From positions 62,001-126,000 of the forward strand of contig UCCA01000012.1 in the NCBI GenBank assembly GCA_900470805.1: 64,000 bases of DNA, read 5' to 3'. How positions within the stretch are numbered: the first letter of the stretch is position 1; the number at the start of each line of letters is the position of its first letter. The notes under the pieces are model-generated. The model was not told the origin of the DNA, searched no databases, and saw nothing but the letters and a program-made list of their open reading frames with translations. A program made the translations under genes and the position numbers. Origin of the DNA: Hyphomicrobiales bacterium. GTDB lineage: Bacteria; Pseudomonadota; Alphaproteobacteria; Rhizobiales; Rhizobiaceae. Positions 37,029 to 46,820 of this stretch are shown in pieces.

Positions 37029-37985
37029 TCAGCGGCTCCTTCTTGAATCGTTGGCACGCGGATCGAGCATCGGGTAGAGCACGTCGACCAGAAGGTTCGA
37101 CATCATCACCAGAAACGATCCGATCAGGGTGATCGCCAGAATGACGGGGTAGTCGGAATTGGTCAGCGCCTGCACAGTCAGGCGACCGAGACCCGGCAGA
37201 CCGAACACGAGCTCGACGAAGATCGCGCCGTTGACGATGGTGATCATGATCAGGCCGAGCTGGGTGACGACGGGTGTCAGCACCGGGCGCAGGATATGGC
37301 GCAGCGCCACGACCATCTCAGGCACGCCCTTGGCCCGGGCGGTGCGGACGAAATCCTCCGACAGAACCTCGATGACCGCCGCACGGGTCTGGCGCACGAT
37401 CAGCGCGATCGGCTGGAAGGACAGCACGACCAGCGGCAAGAGGATGCGGACGTCGAAGATGCCACCCCAGCCATAAGGCACGCTGGCGCCAGGAAGGAGG
37501 ACGATGAGGCCGACCATCAGCAGCGGACCGGCGACATAGGCGGGGATTGCCCAGAGGAACAGGGCCGAACCGAGGATCGCATAGTCGAGACGGCTGTTCT
37601 GGTTCATGGCGGCGATCATGCCGAGCGGAATGGCAATGACCGTCGTCAGGATGATGGAACAGAGCGCCAGCTTGAAGGAGACGGGTGCGGCAGCCGAGAC
37701 CATGGCCCAGACCGAGCGACCGGAGGTCAGCGAATTGCCGAACTGGCCGTGCAGGAGGTTCCAGATATAGGTACCGAACTGCATGAGGAAGGGCTTGTTC
37801 AGGCCGGCGCTCTCGCGAATGGCCTCGATGCGTTGGGGATTATAGGCGACATCGCCGGGCGCACGCAGAAAGATAAGCTTGATCGGATCGCCGGCGCCGT
37901 AGAAGGCCAGCGCATAGACGGCCAGCATCACGATCAGAACGGACGGAATCCAGATGGCAAACCGGGTCAGCACGTAGCGTAACAA
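37029..37985 (-). CDS. Peptide-type ABC transporter permease (DppB/OppB type)
   Basis: A 318-residue permease with the usual DppB opening MLRYVLTRFAIWIPSV, six helices, and the EAA region (TARAKGVPEMVVALRHILRP). The TTG at 37985 was chosen because GGGAGG lies 6 nt before it and it yields the typical N-terminus; the longer frame to 38012 has no SD. Confidence 0.88.
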   Translation of the reverse strand: MLRYVLTRFAIWIPSVLIVMLAVYALAFYGAGDPIKLIFLRAPGDVAYNPQRIEAIRESAGLNKPFLMQFGTYIWNLLHGQFGNSLTSGRSVWAMVSAAAPVSFKLALCSIILTTVIAIPLGMIAAMNQNSRLDYAILGSALFLWAIPAYVAGPLLMVGLIVLLPGASVPYGWGGIFDVRILLPLVVLSFQPIALIVRQTRAAVIEVLSEDFVRTARAKGVPEMVVALRHILRPVLTPVVTQLGLIMITIVNGAIFVELVFGLPGLGRLTVQALTNSDYPVILAITLIGSFLVMMSNLLVDVLYPMLDPRANDSRRSR

Positions 37986-38064
37986 GGTCACCTCCCACCT
38001 GTTGGTCGGCACGATCGCTCACACGGACTTAGCCCGCAGAACATGCCGTTTCTTCTTGGAATAT

Positions 38065-38090
38065 GCGCGAAGGCCTCACGGTCTTCGCGC
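38065..38090 (-). terminator. Stem-loop between binding-protein and permease genes
   Basis: GCGCGAAG and CTTCGCGC form an 8-bp stem with a 10-nt loop, in the 150-bp gap after the binding-protein stop. No T-run follows on the minus strand, so it probably protects the upstream message and lowers expression of the membrane genes, like the hairpin at 15923. Confidence 0.45.
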
Positions 38091-38135
38091 GGTTGCTAAG
38101 TGCCTCACGGGCTACGTTTGGCTCTGTCTATCGGC

Positions 38136-39785
38136 TCAGCCGATCGAGATGTCCCAAGGCGCCACGACCTGCCAGTCGAGGTTCTTCTCCATGCCCTTGA
38201 CCTCCTTGGTGGCCCAGCGCGACATTGCCTGAGAATACCATGGAATGAAGGCCCAATCCTCGCGGAATGCCTTCTGGGCATCCTGGGCGAGCTTGATGCG
38301 CTCGGGATCATCGGCAGCCTTGGTCGCCGCCTCGGCAAGTGCGGCGTCCACCTTGTCGTTCTTGTAGCCGCCGAGCTTGTTCTGGGCGTTTGACGAGGTC
38401 GAGGCGATGCAGCCGGCAAGATAGGAAACAGCGTCCGGCACGCGGGTGCCGACGTCGTCGCGGAAGATCTGCACCGCGTTCTGGTCCGGACCGGCGTAGC
38501 TATCCTGCTGCGGCTTCATATCGACGGCGGTGATGCCGAGGTTTTGGCGCCACTGCTCGGCAATGTACTGCGCAGCGGCCTGGATGGCCGGGGCGGAGAT
38601 GCCGACGAAGAGGATCTTCGGCAGGCGCTCGGGACCGCCGTAGCTGGATTCAGCCAACAGCTTCTTGGCCGCCGCCGGATCATACGGGAAGGGCTCGAAG
38701 CCGGAATTGTCGGCGCCGGGCACCGAGTTCAGGATCTGGTCGGCCTTCTTGTGCGGACCATCGGGATACGACGCCTTGAACAGGCCGTCGCGATCGATCG
38801 CCATGATCAACGCCTGACGGACCTTCGGATCGTCCATCGGTGCGCGGGTCACGTTGAACCAGAAGTGCTGGCTGGTCGGGATCAGCGGGCCTGCCGAGAA
38901 CTCGGGACCGAGATCCTGGATGATCGTCGAGGTCACCAGCTCGGTATGGGCATTGAACTCGCCCGACTTGATCAGCGACGTCGCGGTGACGTTATCCTCG
39001 ATCGAGGTGATCTCGATGCGCGCCAGCTTCGGCTTCGGACCGAAGAAGTTCTCGTTCGGTTCAAACACCAGCTTGCCGGCGTCGATATCGATGCTGGTGA
39101 GCTTGAACGGGCCGGAATAGACGGCGCTGCTGTCGGGCTTGTACCAATCCGCCACTTCCTCGCCATCGCTGCCGCGCGACTGCGATGCCTTGGTGATCGG
39201 CGCAATGTGGTTGGCAAGGCGCATAAAGAAGATCAGATCGGCTTCCGTCAGCGTGACGACGACGGTGCCTTCGTCGGGCGTCGCGACGCCGGTCAGCTCG
39301 TTGCCGGAACCGGCGCCGATTTCCTTGTAGCCGGCAACCTTGCTCAGCACCTGATCGGCGCGCTGGCTCTTGGTGTTGGGCATGGAGGCGACTTCCCAGG
39401 AACCCTTGACGTCGGCCGAGGTGATCTTGCTACCGTCGGAGAACGTGGCCTTCGGGTCGATCTTGAAGGTCCAGACCTTGTTGTCGGGCGATTCCCAGCT
39501 GGTGAAGACATAAGGCTTGATCTTGCCTTCGCTGTCGAAATACATCGGCGAGGCCCACCAGATCGAATTCCAGCGGAAGGGAACGCCGCCACCGCGCAAA
39601 GGCGACCAGTCCTGATTGAACGCCGGATTGGCGACCTTCAGCACTTGGCCATCATCGGCAAGCACGATCCTGGCATTGAGGCCGAACACGGTGAGGCCGA
39701 CGCCGGCCGCAAGACCAAGCTTCAGCGCATCGCGGCGCGACATCTGCGCATTTGACGCAGTCTTCCCTTCATTCCGATCAGTCAT
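38136..39785 (-). CDS. Peptide-type ABC substrate-binding protein, family 5
   Basis: A 549-residue periplasmic receptor with a Tat-type leader (MSRRDALKLGLAAGVGLTVF, cleavage near VLADD). The DppA/OppA pattern is clear: FKIDPKATFSDGSKITSADV and FNVTRAPMDDPKVRQALIMA. It is the first gene of an eight-gene minus-strand operon (receptor, B, C, D, F, kinase, GntR, SDR). Given the downstream sugar-acid genes, it more likely binds an acidic sugar or oligosaccharide than peptides (inference). Confidence 0.88.
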   Translation of the reverse strand: MTDRNEGKTASNAQMSRRDALKLGLAAGVGLTVFGLNARIVLADDGQVLKVANPAFNQDWSPLRGGGVPFRWNSIWWASPMYFDSEGKIKPYVFTSWESPDNKVWTFKIDPKATFSDGSKITSADVKGSWEVASMPNTKSQRADQVLSKVAGYKEIGAGSGNELTGVATPDEGTVVVTLTEADLIFFMRLANHIAPITKASQSRGSDGEEVADWYKPDSSAVYSGPFKLTSIDIDAGKLVFEPNENFFGPKPKLARIEITSIEDNVTATSLIKSGEFNAHTELVTSTIIQDLGPEFSAGPLIPTSQHFWFNVTRAPMDDPKVRQALIMAIDRDGLFKASYPDGPHKKADQILNSVPGADNSGFEPFPYDPAAAKKLLAESSYGGPERLPKILFVGISAPAIQAAAQYIAEQWRQNLGITAVDMKPQQDSYAGPDQNAVQIFRDDVGTRVPDAVSYLAGCIASTSSNAQNKLGGYKNDKVDAALAEAATKAADDPERIKLAQDAQKAFREDWAFIPWYSQAMSRWATKEVKGMEKNLDWQVVAPWDISIG

Positions 39786-40087
39786 GTTGCCCTCCCATGG
39801 CAAGTTTAATGACGCTCACCTTCCACTCTTTCCCGAAAGTGCGTCACGACATGGCGGAACACTCGCTCCATAATGTAAATATGTCAATCAGAATTAATTC
39901 CATCCCGTCCGCGCTTGGCTATCAAAATATTTAAATCATGTTTTTCAATGCCTTAAAAAATCGCAGGCTGATCCATTTCGATTATCATATTGACAACATG
40001 GCGCGACAGGATGAAGAAAACCGCATCTTGCAGGCCGGATACGGGCCTCTGCCGCCAGCACGGCGGCGTTCATCCGAGGAGGACGAC
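39786..40087. promoter_or_regulatory. Divergent promoter region with GntR-type dyad
   Basis: This AT-rich 302-bp gap separates the binding-protein operon from the lyase gene at 40088. TTATCATATTGACAA at 39982-39996 is a near-perfect dyad (TTATCA/TGACAA, one mismatch, 3-bp centre), a typical FCD-GntR operator shape. On the minus strand a TTGACA hexamer lies near 39883-39888 and may be a -35 element. No gene is supported here. Confidence 0.45.
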
Positions 40088-40993
40088 ATGAACAACCACA
40101 AGATCACAGGCGTATTCAGTGCTGCAGCTACCCCGCTGAATGCCGACGGCAGCCCGGATCTCGGGCTTTTCACCGAACATTGCAAGCGCCTGCTTGAGGA
40201 AGGCTGCCACGGCGTTGCCCTGCTCGGCACCACGGGCGAGGCAAACTCCTTTTCGTCAGGAGAACGACGGGCAATTCTCGAGGCCGCACTGAAGGCCGGC
40301 GTTCCCGCCGACAAGCTGCTGCCCGGCACCGGCGTCGTCGCTATCGCCGAAACGGTGGAACTGACCAAGCACGCCCTTTCACTGGGCGTTACCAGAGTCG
40401 TCATGTTGCCGCCCTTCTATTACAAGGGAGTTTCCGACGACGGACTGCTGGCTGCCTACTCGCAAATTCTGGAAGGCGTCGGCGACGATAGACTACAGGT
40501 CATTCTCTACCACATTCCGCAGGTCTCAGGCATCCCGCTATCGGTGCCATTGATCGGCCGACTGATCGAAGCCTTCCCGGACGCCGTCGTCGGCATCAAG
40601 GAATCCGCAGGCGATTTCAACAACATGCAGGCGATTATTGCCGCTTATCCGGGATTTTCGGTGCTGGCGGGCGCGGATCCTTTGCTGTTGCCACTGCTCA
40701 AGGCAGGCGGCGCAGGCTGCATCACCGCGACCTCCAATCTGGTGGCAGATTCCCTGCGCACAGTTTACGACAAGGTTCACGACGCCGCCGAGGAAGCTGC
40801 CGTCGAGACCGCACAGGCGCGGATCAACGCCTATCGCACGTTGTCCAATTCCTATGTGCAAATCCCGACAATCAAGGCCATGGTTGGCTTGAAGACAGGA
40901 AACGCAGCCTGGAAGCGCACCCGCGCGCCACTGATGCCGATCAGCGATGCCGATTACGCCGCCCTGTCCGATGCCTATGCCAAGCTGCCTTGA
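40088..40993 (+). CDS. Dihydrodipicolinate synthase/aldolase-family lyase
   Basis: A 301-residue TIM-barrel enzyme with an intact family active site: GTTGEANS, Tyr in LYHIP, Schiff-base Lys in GIKESAGD. It could be a 2-keto-3-deoxy-acid aldolase or dehydratase, N-acetylneuraminate lyase-like enzyme or DHDPS paralogue; the catabolic context argues against lysine synthesis. The ATG at 40088 follows GAGGA; the longer frame to 39938 runs through the promoter. The next gene starts 11 bp after its stop. Confidence 0.85.
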   Translation: MNNHKITGVFSAAATPLNADGSPDLGLFTEHCKRLLEEGCHGVALLGTTGEANSFSSGERRAILEAALKAGVPADKLLPGTGVVAIAETVELTKHALSLGVTRVVMLPPFYYKGVSDDGLLAAYSQILEGVGDDRLQVILYHIPQVSGIPLSVPLIGRLIEAFPDAVVGIKESAGDFNNMQAIIAAYPGFSVLAGADPLLLPLLKAGGAGCITATSNLVADSLRTVYDKVHDAAEEAAVETAQARINAYRTLSNSYVQIPTIKAMVGLKTGNAAWKRTRAPLMPISDADYAALSDAYAKLP

Positions 40994-41004
40994 GGAGGCC
41001 GATC

Positions 41005-42192
41005 ATGAGCTTCACAGGATTGCCGGCGGATGCCATCCCGGAGCTGATGACCGGGGAAATCATTGCCAATCCCGCGCAAGCGGGAAGGGCAGACGCCTAC
41101 CTCCCCTCGCCCTGCATTCAAAATCATGCGGCCAATCTGGCCTTTCTTCCGGATGGAACGCTGAGTTGCGTCTGGTTTGGCGGCACCATGGAAGGCATGG
41201 GTGACATCTCGATTTACATGTCGCGATTGCGGCCAGGCGCAGAGCGCTGGTCTGCTCCGGAAAAAATGTCGGACGACCCGTCAAAATCGGAGCAAAACCC
41301 CCTTGTTTTCAATGCGCCGGACGGAAATGTCTGGTTGCTTTACACCTCGCAGACGTCAGGAAACCAGGATGGCTCGGTTGTCAAATGTCGGATCTCCCGG
41401 GACGGAGGCAAGACATTCGGTGACGTCAGTGTCCTCTGCGACCTTCCCGGCACATTTGTCCGCCAACCGATCATCGTCAACAGCCGCGGAATATGGCTCC
41501 TGCCGGTGTTCCGTTGTGTCGGGCTTCCCGGCGAACGCTGGACGGGCGATGCCGATACGGCAGGTGTGCTGGTATCACGCGACGCAGGCGAGAGCTGGAC
41601 AATGACGGCGGTTCCAGAAAGCCTTGGCGCCGTCCATATGAACATCGTGCCGCTGGACGGCGAAAACCTCGTTGCCTTCTACCGCAACCGCTTCTCGGAG
41701 TCCGTTCTCGCCAGCCGCTCAAGCGACGGGGGCGAAAGCTGGAGTGCGCCGGAGCCCATCGATCTGCCGAACAACAATTCTTCGATCCAGGCTACAAGGC
41801 TGAAAGATGACGCAATTGCAATGGTTTACAATCATTTCAATGCTTCGATGTCGGACGCACGGCGGCTGTCGCTTTACGACGAGATCGAGGGCGACGAGGA
41901 GACCGTCGAAGCGACGGCAACATCGAGCGAACGGCGGAAGGCCATCTGGGGCGTGCCGCGCGCGCCGCTCAGCCTCACCTTTTCGATGGATGGTGGGCGA
42001 AGCTTTCCTCGCCACATCGACCTCGACACTGGCGACGGATACTGCCTGAGCAACAATTCGAAGGATTCGGTGAACCGCGAATTCTCCTACCCCTCGATCA
42101 CGCAGGGGCCTGATGGCGCGGTGCATATCGCCTACACTTACTACCGCCGCGCCATCAAATATGTGCGCCTGTCTGCTGAAGCGATCGGCTGA
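41005..42192 (+). CDS. Asp-box (BNR) sialidase-like protein, cytoplasmic
   Basis: The 395-residue protein has four Asp-box-like repeats (SRDGGKTF, SRDAGESW, SSDGGESW, SMDGGRSF) spaced as in the six-bladed propeller of exo-sialidases, plus the Arg-rich loop FVRQPIIV and YPSITQGPDG near the end. There is no signal peptide, so it acts in the cytoplasm. GAGGAGG precedes the ATG. Co-transcription with the lyase suggests cleavage of an imported glycoside or sugar acid; true sialidase activity is doubtful because no nanE/nanK-like genes are present. Confidence 0.75.
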   Translation: MSFTGLPADAIPELMTGEIIANPAQAGRADAYLPSPCIQNHAANLAFLPDGTLSCVWFGGTMEGMGDISIYMSRLRPGAERWSAPEKMSDDPSKSEQNPLVFNAPDGNVWLLYTSQTSGNQDGSVVKCRISRDGGKTFGDVSVLCDLPGTFVRQPIIVNSRGIWLLPVFRCVGLPGERWTGDADTAGVLVSRDAGESWTMTAVPESLGAVHMNIVPLDGENLVAFYRNRFSESVLASRSSDGGESWSAPEPIDLPNNNSSIQATRLKDDAIAMVYNHFNASMSDARRLSLYDEIEGDEETVEATATSSERRKAIWGVPRAPLSLTFSMDGGRSFPRHIDLDTGDGYCLSNNSKDSVNREFSYPSITQGPDGAVHIAYTYYRRAIKYVRLSAEAIG

Positions 42193-42531
42193 AACATCGG
42201 TCGCTCTCCGCTTGAAACACGGCCTTACATGGCGCGTCACCGCGCCAGTCGAGGCCGTACCGACCGCAAAAATTGACAAGTCAAGACGTGATGTCCGGCG
42301 AGCCAGCCCGTGACGTAAGCCAGCGCTGATCCCTATCATTAAATCGATAAATGCGATGTTTATCATGTCGATAGCGATCAACAGAAGGCTCTTTGTCTTG
42401 CGTAACAATCGGCCTTCAGTACAATTTTCTGGCAAGACAGATCGTAAAGCTTGCCAAGATCAGTCAGCTGATATAACAATTTTACATCTTGGCGGTTGTC
42501 AGACCGCAGTACCGCAGGGAGGAGTGGTCCA
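42193..42531. promoter_or_regulatory. Intergenic region with TATC/GATA dyads
   Basis: No gene is supported. Two dyads, TATC-N8-GATA (42334-42349) and TATC-N5-GATA (42361-42373), lie upstream of the iron alcohol dehydrogenase gene, along with a weak promoter-like pair TTGCCA (42451) and TATAAC (42472). They suggest separate regulation of the downstream four genes. Confidence 0.3.
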
Positions 42532-43665
42532 GTGGTCAGCTTGGATTCGCCTATCACAATCATCCGGCCGCACCTGATCGAGTTTGGTGTCGGCATCGCC
42601 GAGCGCATCGGCAAATGGGCAAACGACAAGGGCTATAGCCGCATCCTGGTGATCTCCGACGCCTTCAATGCAAAGCGGGTCGACGCGCTTGGGCTCAAGG
42701 GCGACGTCACCGTGTTCGCGGACGTGACCCCTGAACCCGACGCCGCCAATCTTGACAAGGTCCTTGAGGCAGCAAATGCCGCCGACGCGCAGCTTATTGT
42801 CGGCTTCGGCGGCGGGAGCGCCATGGACCTGGCAAAGCTCGCCGCGGTGCTGACCGGTTCGTCGCAGACTTTGCACGAGGTCGTCGGACCGAACAAGGTT
42901 CACGGTCCGCGGCGCGTCGCGCTCGCACAGGTGCCGACGACGGCAGGAACGGGCAGTGAAGCCGGCATCCGGGCGTTGGTCACGGACCCGAACACGATGG
43001 CCAAACTCGCCGTCGAGAGCATGCACATGCTGGCCGACATCGCGGTCATCGATCCGTCTCTGACATTCACCGTCCCCGCGCGAACGACTGCCGCCACCGG
43101 CGTCGATGCCATGGCGCATTGCGTCGAGGCCTATACCAACCGCAAGGCCCATCCGATGATCGACCTGTATGCGATCGAGGGAACCCGGCTGGTCGGCAAA
43201 TATCTCGCACGCGCCGTCGAGGATGGATCCGATGCGGAGGCCCGCGCCGGCCTGTCGCTTGCCTCGCTCTACGGCGGCTTCTGTCTCGGCCCGGTCAACA
43301 CCGCCGGCGGCCATGCGCTGGCCTATCCGCTCGGCACCCGCTGGCACGTCGCCCATGGCGCGGCCAATGCGCTGATCTTCCCGCATGTGCTGGCCTTCAA
43401 CACACCATCGGCTCCCGACAAGACACAGGCGGTGATGGATGCGCTCGGGCGCAAGGCGTCTGATGATGTGCAGTCGGTCTTCGAGGCGGCCTACGGCTTC
43501 TGCGCCGATCTCGGCATCGAGATGAAGCTTTCGGCGCTTGGCGTACCGGATAGCGATCTGGATGCGATGGCCGATGATGCGTTTGCCATCCGCCGCCTGC
43601 TCGACAACAACCCGCGTGATTTGTCGCGCGCCGATATCCGCTCGATCTACGAGGCCGCCTTCTAG
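42532..43665 (+). CDS. Iron-containing alcohol dehydrogenase
   Basis: A 377-residue type III (Fe-ADH) dehydrogenase with the NAD motif GFGGGSAMDLAK and metal ligands in DAMAHCVEAY and GGHALAYPLG...VAHGAANAL. The family includes maleylacetate reductases, lactaldehyde and hydroxyacid-oxoacid dehydrogenases. GGGAGGAG lies before the GTG at 42532, which was preferred to a TTG at 42496. It heads a four-gene run ending at 46814 and probably oxidises a C4 hydroxy acid or aldehyde. Confidence 0.88.
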   Translation: MVSLDSPITIIRPHLIEFGVGIAERIGKWANDKGYSRILVISDAFNAKRVDALGLKGDVTVFADVTPEPDAANLDKVLEAANAADAQLIVGFGGGSAMDLAKLAAVLTGSSQTLHEVVGPNKVHGPRRVALAQVPTTAGTGSEAGIRALVTDPNTMAKLAVESMHMLADIAVIDPSLTFTVPARTTAATGVDAMAHCVEAYTNRKAHPMIDLYAIEGTRLVGKYLARAVEDGSDAEARAGLSLASLYGGFCLGPVNTAGGHALAYPLGTRWHVAHGAANALIFPHVLAFNTPSAPDKTQAVMDALGRKASDDVQSVFEAAYGFCADLGIEMKLSALGVPDSDLDAMADDAFAIRRLLDNNPRDLSRADIRSIYEAAF

Positions 43666-43695
43666 GTGTTTGCCGTTCAAAAAGGAAACTGACTG

Positions 43696-44685
43696 ATGGA
43701 CAGGAATGCGAAGGTCGCGGTGACGCTGGGCGATCCGGCAGGCGTCGGCCCTGAGGTGATCGTGAAGGCGCTGGCGGCAATGCCCGAACTGGAGCGTCGT
43801 GACTTCGTCATCGTCGGCAACACCGAAGCGCTCGAACGGGCAAATCGCTCCGCCGGAACCGATCTCACATTCGCTCCATCGGGTGTTGCGGGCGCCGGCA
43901 AGATTGCCGTTGACGAAGTCGATCTCGGCGCAGCGCTGCCCGAGATCGGCAAGGTCAGCCCTGTCGCGGGCGATGCGTCTGTCCGCTACATCACACGCGC
44001 TGTCGATTTAGCCATGTCGGGCGAAGCCGATGTAATCGTGACGGCGCCGATCAACAAGGAGGCCATGAACCTTGCTGGCCATCACTTCGATGGCCATACC
44101 GGGCTGCTGGCGCACCTGACGGGTTCGAAGAGCTCCTTCATGCTGCTCGCCTCCGAACGCCTCAACACAATTCACGTTTCCACCCATATCTCGCTGAAAG
44201 GCGCCATCGAGCGGGCCAAGACCGACCGCGTGCTGGCAACGATCGAGGCCGGGCACAATCACTTCATGCGCCTTGGCAAGAAGGCCCGCATCGCGGTTGC
44301 CGGCCTCAATCCGCATTGCGGCGAAAACGGCCTGTTCGGCACCGAGGACGTGGAGTTCCTGGCCCCGGCTGTCGAACTGGCGCAGGCCAAGGGCATCGAC
44401 GTCGTCGGCCCGATCTCCGCGGATACCGTTTTCGCGCGCGCCTATAACGGGGCCTTCGATCTGATTATCGCCCAATATCATGACCAGGGTCACATCCCGA
44501 TCAAGCTCGTCGCCTTCGAAACGGCGGTCAACGTCTCGCTCGGCCTGCCGATCGATCGCGTCTCGGTCGATCATGGAACTGCCTTCGATATTGCAGGAAC
44601 CGGCAAGGCAAATCACGTCAACATGCTCTCGGCCATCGCATATGCGCGACTGATGGCGCGTTCACCGCGTCGTCAGGCTGCCTGA
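43696..44685 (+). CDS. pdxA2: 4-hydroxythreonine-4-phosphate dehydrogenase homologue (PdxA2)
   Basis: A 329-residue member of the PdxA family with its metal-binding histidines ([28 protein letters not shown]) and substrate loop [11 protein letters not shown]. The catabolic PdxA2 branch oxidises and decarboxylates D-threonate- or D-erythronate-4-phosphate to dihydroxyacetone phosphate. Its partner, a DUF1537 kinase, is in the divergent operon at 32983. That pairing, and the absence of other pdx genes, favours catabolism over vitamin B6 synthesis. Confidence 0.85.
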   Translation: MDRNAKVAVTLGDPAGVGPEVIVKALAAMPELERRDFVIVGNTEALERANRSAGTDLTFAPSGVAGAGKIAVDEVDLGAALPEIGKVSPVAGDASVRYITRAVDLAMSGEADVIVTAPINKEAMNLAGHHFDGHTGLLAHLTGSKSSFMLLASERLNTIHVSTHISLKGAIERAKTDRVLATIEAGHNHFMRLGKKARIAVAGLNPHCGENGLFGTEDVEFLAPAVELAQAKGIDVVGPISADTVFARAYNGAFDLIIAQYHDQGHIPIKLVAFETAVNVSLGLPIDRVSVDHGTAFDIAGTGKANHVNMLSAIAYARLMARSPRRQAA

Positions 44686-44759
44686 GCGTCACAATCGGAC
44701 ATGAACTGCCAGACGCATCTTTGCGTGTGGCGCTCCATTCTCTCAGGAGGAGATGAGCG

Positions 44760-45725
44760 ATGGACAAGACAATCGTCATCCTTGGCGGAGAACTTGCGCC
44801 CGAGGGTCTCACCATTTTGGTGGAAGCCGGTGCGACGGTGGTCACGACGGCGCCTTATATCTCCAGGGCCGAGATCGTCGACATCATGAAGGCGCACAAG
44901 CCGGATGCCGTCATTGTCAGGCTGCTTACAGACACCCTGGGTGCGGAGGAAATGAAGGCCGGCGGTCGGCTGCGCCACATCGCCAAGCATGGCGTTGGCA
45001 CCAACGATATCGACATCAAGGCGGCGACGGAGCTTGGCATTTCCGTTTCGATGACGACAGGCAGCAACGGGCATTCGGTAGCCGAGCATGCCCTTGCGCT
45101 GATCATGGCCCTGATCAAGGACCTGCCGCGCCAGGACGCGCTGATCCGCGACGGGATCTGGGACAAGAACCAGTATCACGGCAGGGAGCTGCGTGGCCAG
45201 ACGCTCGGCATCGTCGGCTTCGGCTTCATCGGCCAGACACTGGCCAGAATGGCCGGTGCTATCGGCATGGTCATTACCGCCTTTGATCCGCATACGCCGG
45301 ACAGCGCATTCTCATCAGCTGTCCACCGGGAAACCGACCTCGACACGCTGCTATCCAACTCCGACATCGTCAGCCTGCACTGTCCGTTGACGCCGGAGAC
45401 GCACGCCCTGATTGATGCACGTCGTATCGCGTTGATGAAGCCGGGCGCGCTGTTGATCAACACGGCGCGCGGCGAAGTGATCGATGAACCAGCGCTCGTG
45501 CTGGCGCTGGAGGAGGGTCGCCTTGGTGGCGCCGGTCTCGACAGCTTCGCCTGCGAGCCGCCGGGCATCGACAATCAGCTGTTCCAGCTGTCCAACACGA
45601 TCGTCACGCCGCACGTGGCCGGCGTCACGATCGATGCCAAGCGGGCCGTATCGGTGATGGCGGCGGAAAACGTGCTTGCCGTGCTCGACGGCAAGACGCT
45701 TGCCCCACGCTTTCTCGCGCACTGA
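44760..45725 (+). CDS. D-isomer-specific 2-hydroxyacid dehydrogenase
   Basis: A 321-residue enzyme of the phosphoglycerate/hydroxypyruvate dehydrogenase family: NAD motif GIVGFGFIGQ, catalytic Arg in INTARGEVID, Glu in DSFACEPPG and His in TPHVAG. It lacks the ACT domain of biosynthetic SerA. CAGGAGGA precedes the ATG at 44760. In this run it likely reduces or oxidises a small 2-keto/2-hydroxy acid. Confidence 0.88.
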   Translation: MDKTIVILGGELAPEGLTILVEAGATVVTTAPYISRAEIVDIMKAHKPDAVIVRLLTDTLGAEEMKAGGRLRHIAKHGVGTNDIDIKAATELGISVSMTTGSNGHSVAEHALALIMALIKDLPRQDALIRDGIWDKNQYHGRELRGQTLGIVGFGFIGQTLARMAGAIGMVITAFDPHTPDSAFSSAVHRETDLDTLLSNSDIVSLHCPLTPETHALIDARRIALMKPGALLINTARGEVIDEPALVLALEEGRLGGAGLDSFACEPPGIDNQLFQLSNTIVTPHVAGVTIDAKRAVSVMAAENVLAVLDGKTLAPRFLAH

Positions 45726-45752
45726 ACCGGCGCGACAACAGCCGAAAGAGAG

Positions 45753-46814
45753 ATGATGACTGACACCGCCGATATCCGCTACGCGCCGCAGGCGCTGCGC
45801 GATCTTGCCAGGGCATTGTTTGTTGCCGCCGGCGTTGAAGAAGCCAAGGCCGCGGCCATTGCCTACTATCTCGTGGAGGCCGATCTCATGGGCCACTCTA
45901 CGCACGGGCTCGCACTGGCGGCGTGGTATCTGCAGAGCGTGATCGATGGCGTCATGAAATGCGACGGGATGCCAGAGATCATTTCGGACCGCGGACCTGC
46001 GGTCGCGTGGCGCGGACAGCGCCTGCCCGGGTCCTGGCTGACATCGGAGGCGGTCAAGCTCGCCTGCGAACGCGCCGAGCGTTTCGGGACGGCGACAATC
46101 ACCATCGCCGACAGCCACCACATCGGCTGCCTCGCCGCTTACCTCCCGATCGCGACCCAACGTGGCTACATGGTTAGCATCGCCAGCTCGAGCCCATCGG
46201 GCGCGCAGGTGGCTCCGTTCGGCGGGCGAAAGGGCGTCTATACGCCGAACCCGGTCGCACACGGCATCCCGACACCCGGCGACCCCATTCTCATCGACAT
46301 CAGCGCCTCCATCACCACGGTCAACATGGCGCAACGGCTGATCCGGGACGGACGGCAATACGAGCACGACTGGTTGATGGACGCGGAAGGAAATCCGAGC
46401 CGCGACCCGCGTGTGCTTGAGAGTGGCGGGACACTGCTGCCGACTGGCGGGCTGGATCACGGCCAGAAGGGCTACGGCATGGCACTGCACGTCGAGGCGT
46501 TCACGCAGGGCCTTGCCGGCTATGGCCGCGCCGATGCGCCGAAAGGAACGAACGCTGCCGTCACGGTTCAGGTTTTCGATCCTCAGGCCTTCGGCGGACG
46601 GGATGATTTCCTGCGCCAGACCGGTTGGCTGGCGGATGCCTGCCACGACAATCCACCACGCCCGGGCGTCAATCGCGTGCGCCTGCCCGGGGAGAACGGC
46701 TTGGCGCGCAAGCGCGCGGCGCTTGCTGACGGTGTTCAGCTATTCGCCGGCATCATTGATTCGCTACGACCACCGGCGGAGCGCCTTGGCGTCGCCATGC
46801 CGGAACAACTGTAA
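45753..46814 (+). CDS. Malate/L-lactate dehydrogenase family (Ldh2) oxidoreductase
   Basis: A 353-residue NAD(P)-dependent enzyme of the non-Rossmann Ldh2/MDH2 family, with the substrate motif GHSTHG, catalytic His in ADSHHIGCLAAY, and the cofactor loop PVAHGIPTPGDPILIDISAS. Members act on malate, lactate, ureidoglycolate, 2,3-diketogulonate or sulfolactate. It ends 6 bp from the convergent FhuB-like gene, closing the sugar-acid run. Confidence 0.88.
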   Translation: MMTDTADIRYAPQALRDLARALFVAAGVEEAKAAAIAYYLVEADLMGHSTHGLALAAWYLQSVIDGVMKCDGMPEIISDRGPAVAWRGQRLPGSWLTSEAVKLACERAERFGTATITIADSHHIGCLAAYLPIATQRGYMVSIASSSPSGAQVAPFGGRKGVYTPNPVAHGIPTPGDPILIDISASITTVNMAQRLIRDGRQYEHDWLMDAEGNPSRDPRVLESGGTLLPTGGLDHGQKGYGMALHVEAFTQGLAGYGRADAPKGTNAAVTVQVFDPQAFGGRDDFLRQTGWLADACHDNPPRPGVNRVRLPGENGLARKRAALADGVQLFAGIIDSLRPPAERLGVAMPEQL

Positions 46815-46820
46815 CCACAC

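Noticed and set aside
40088..42192. Sialic-acid utilisation operon (NanA plus sialidase)
   Set aside because: No NanE, NanK or NagA/B-like genes; the lyase motif is not clearly NanA and the Asp-box protein is not exported.
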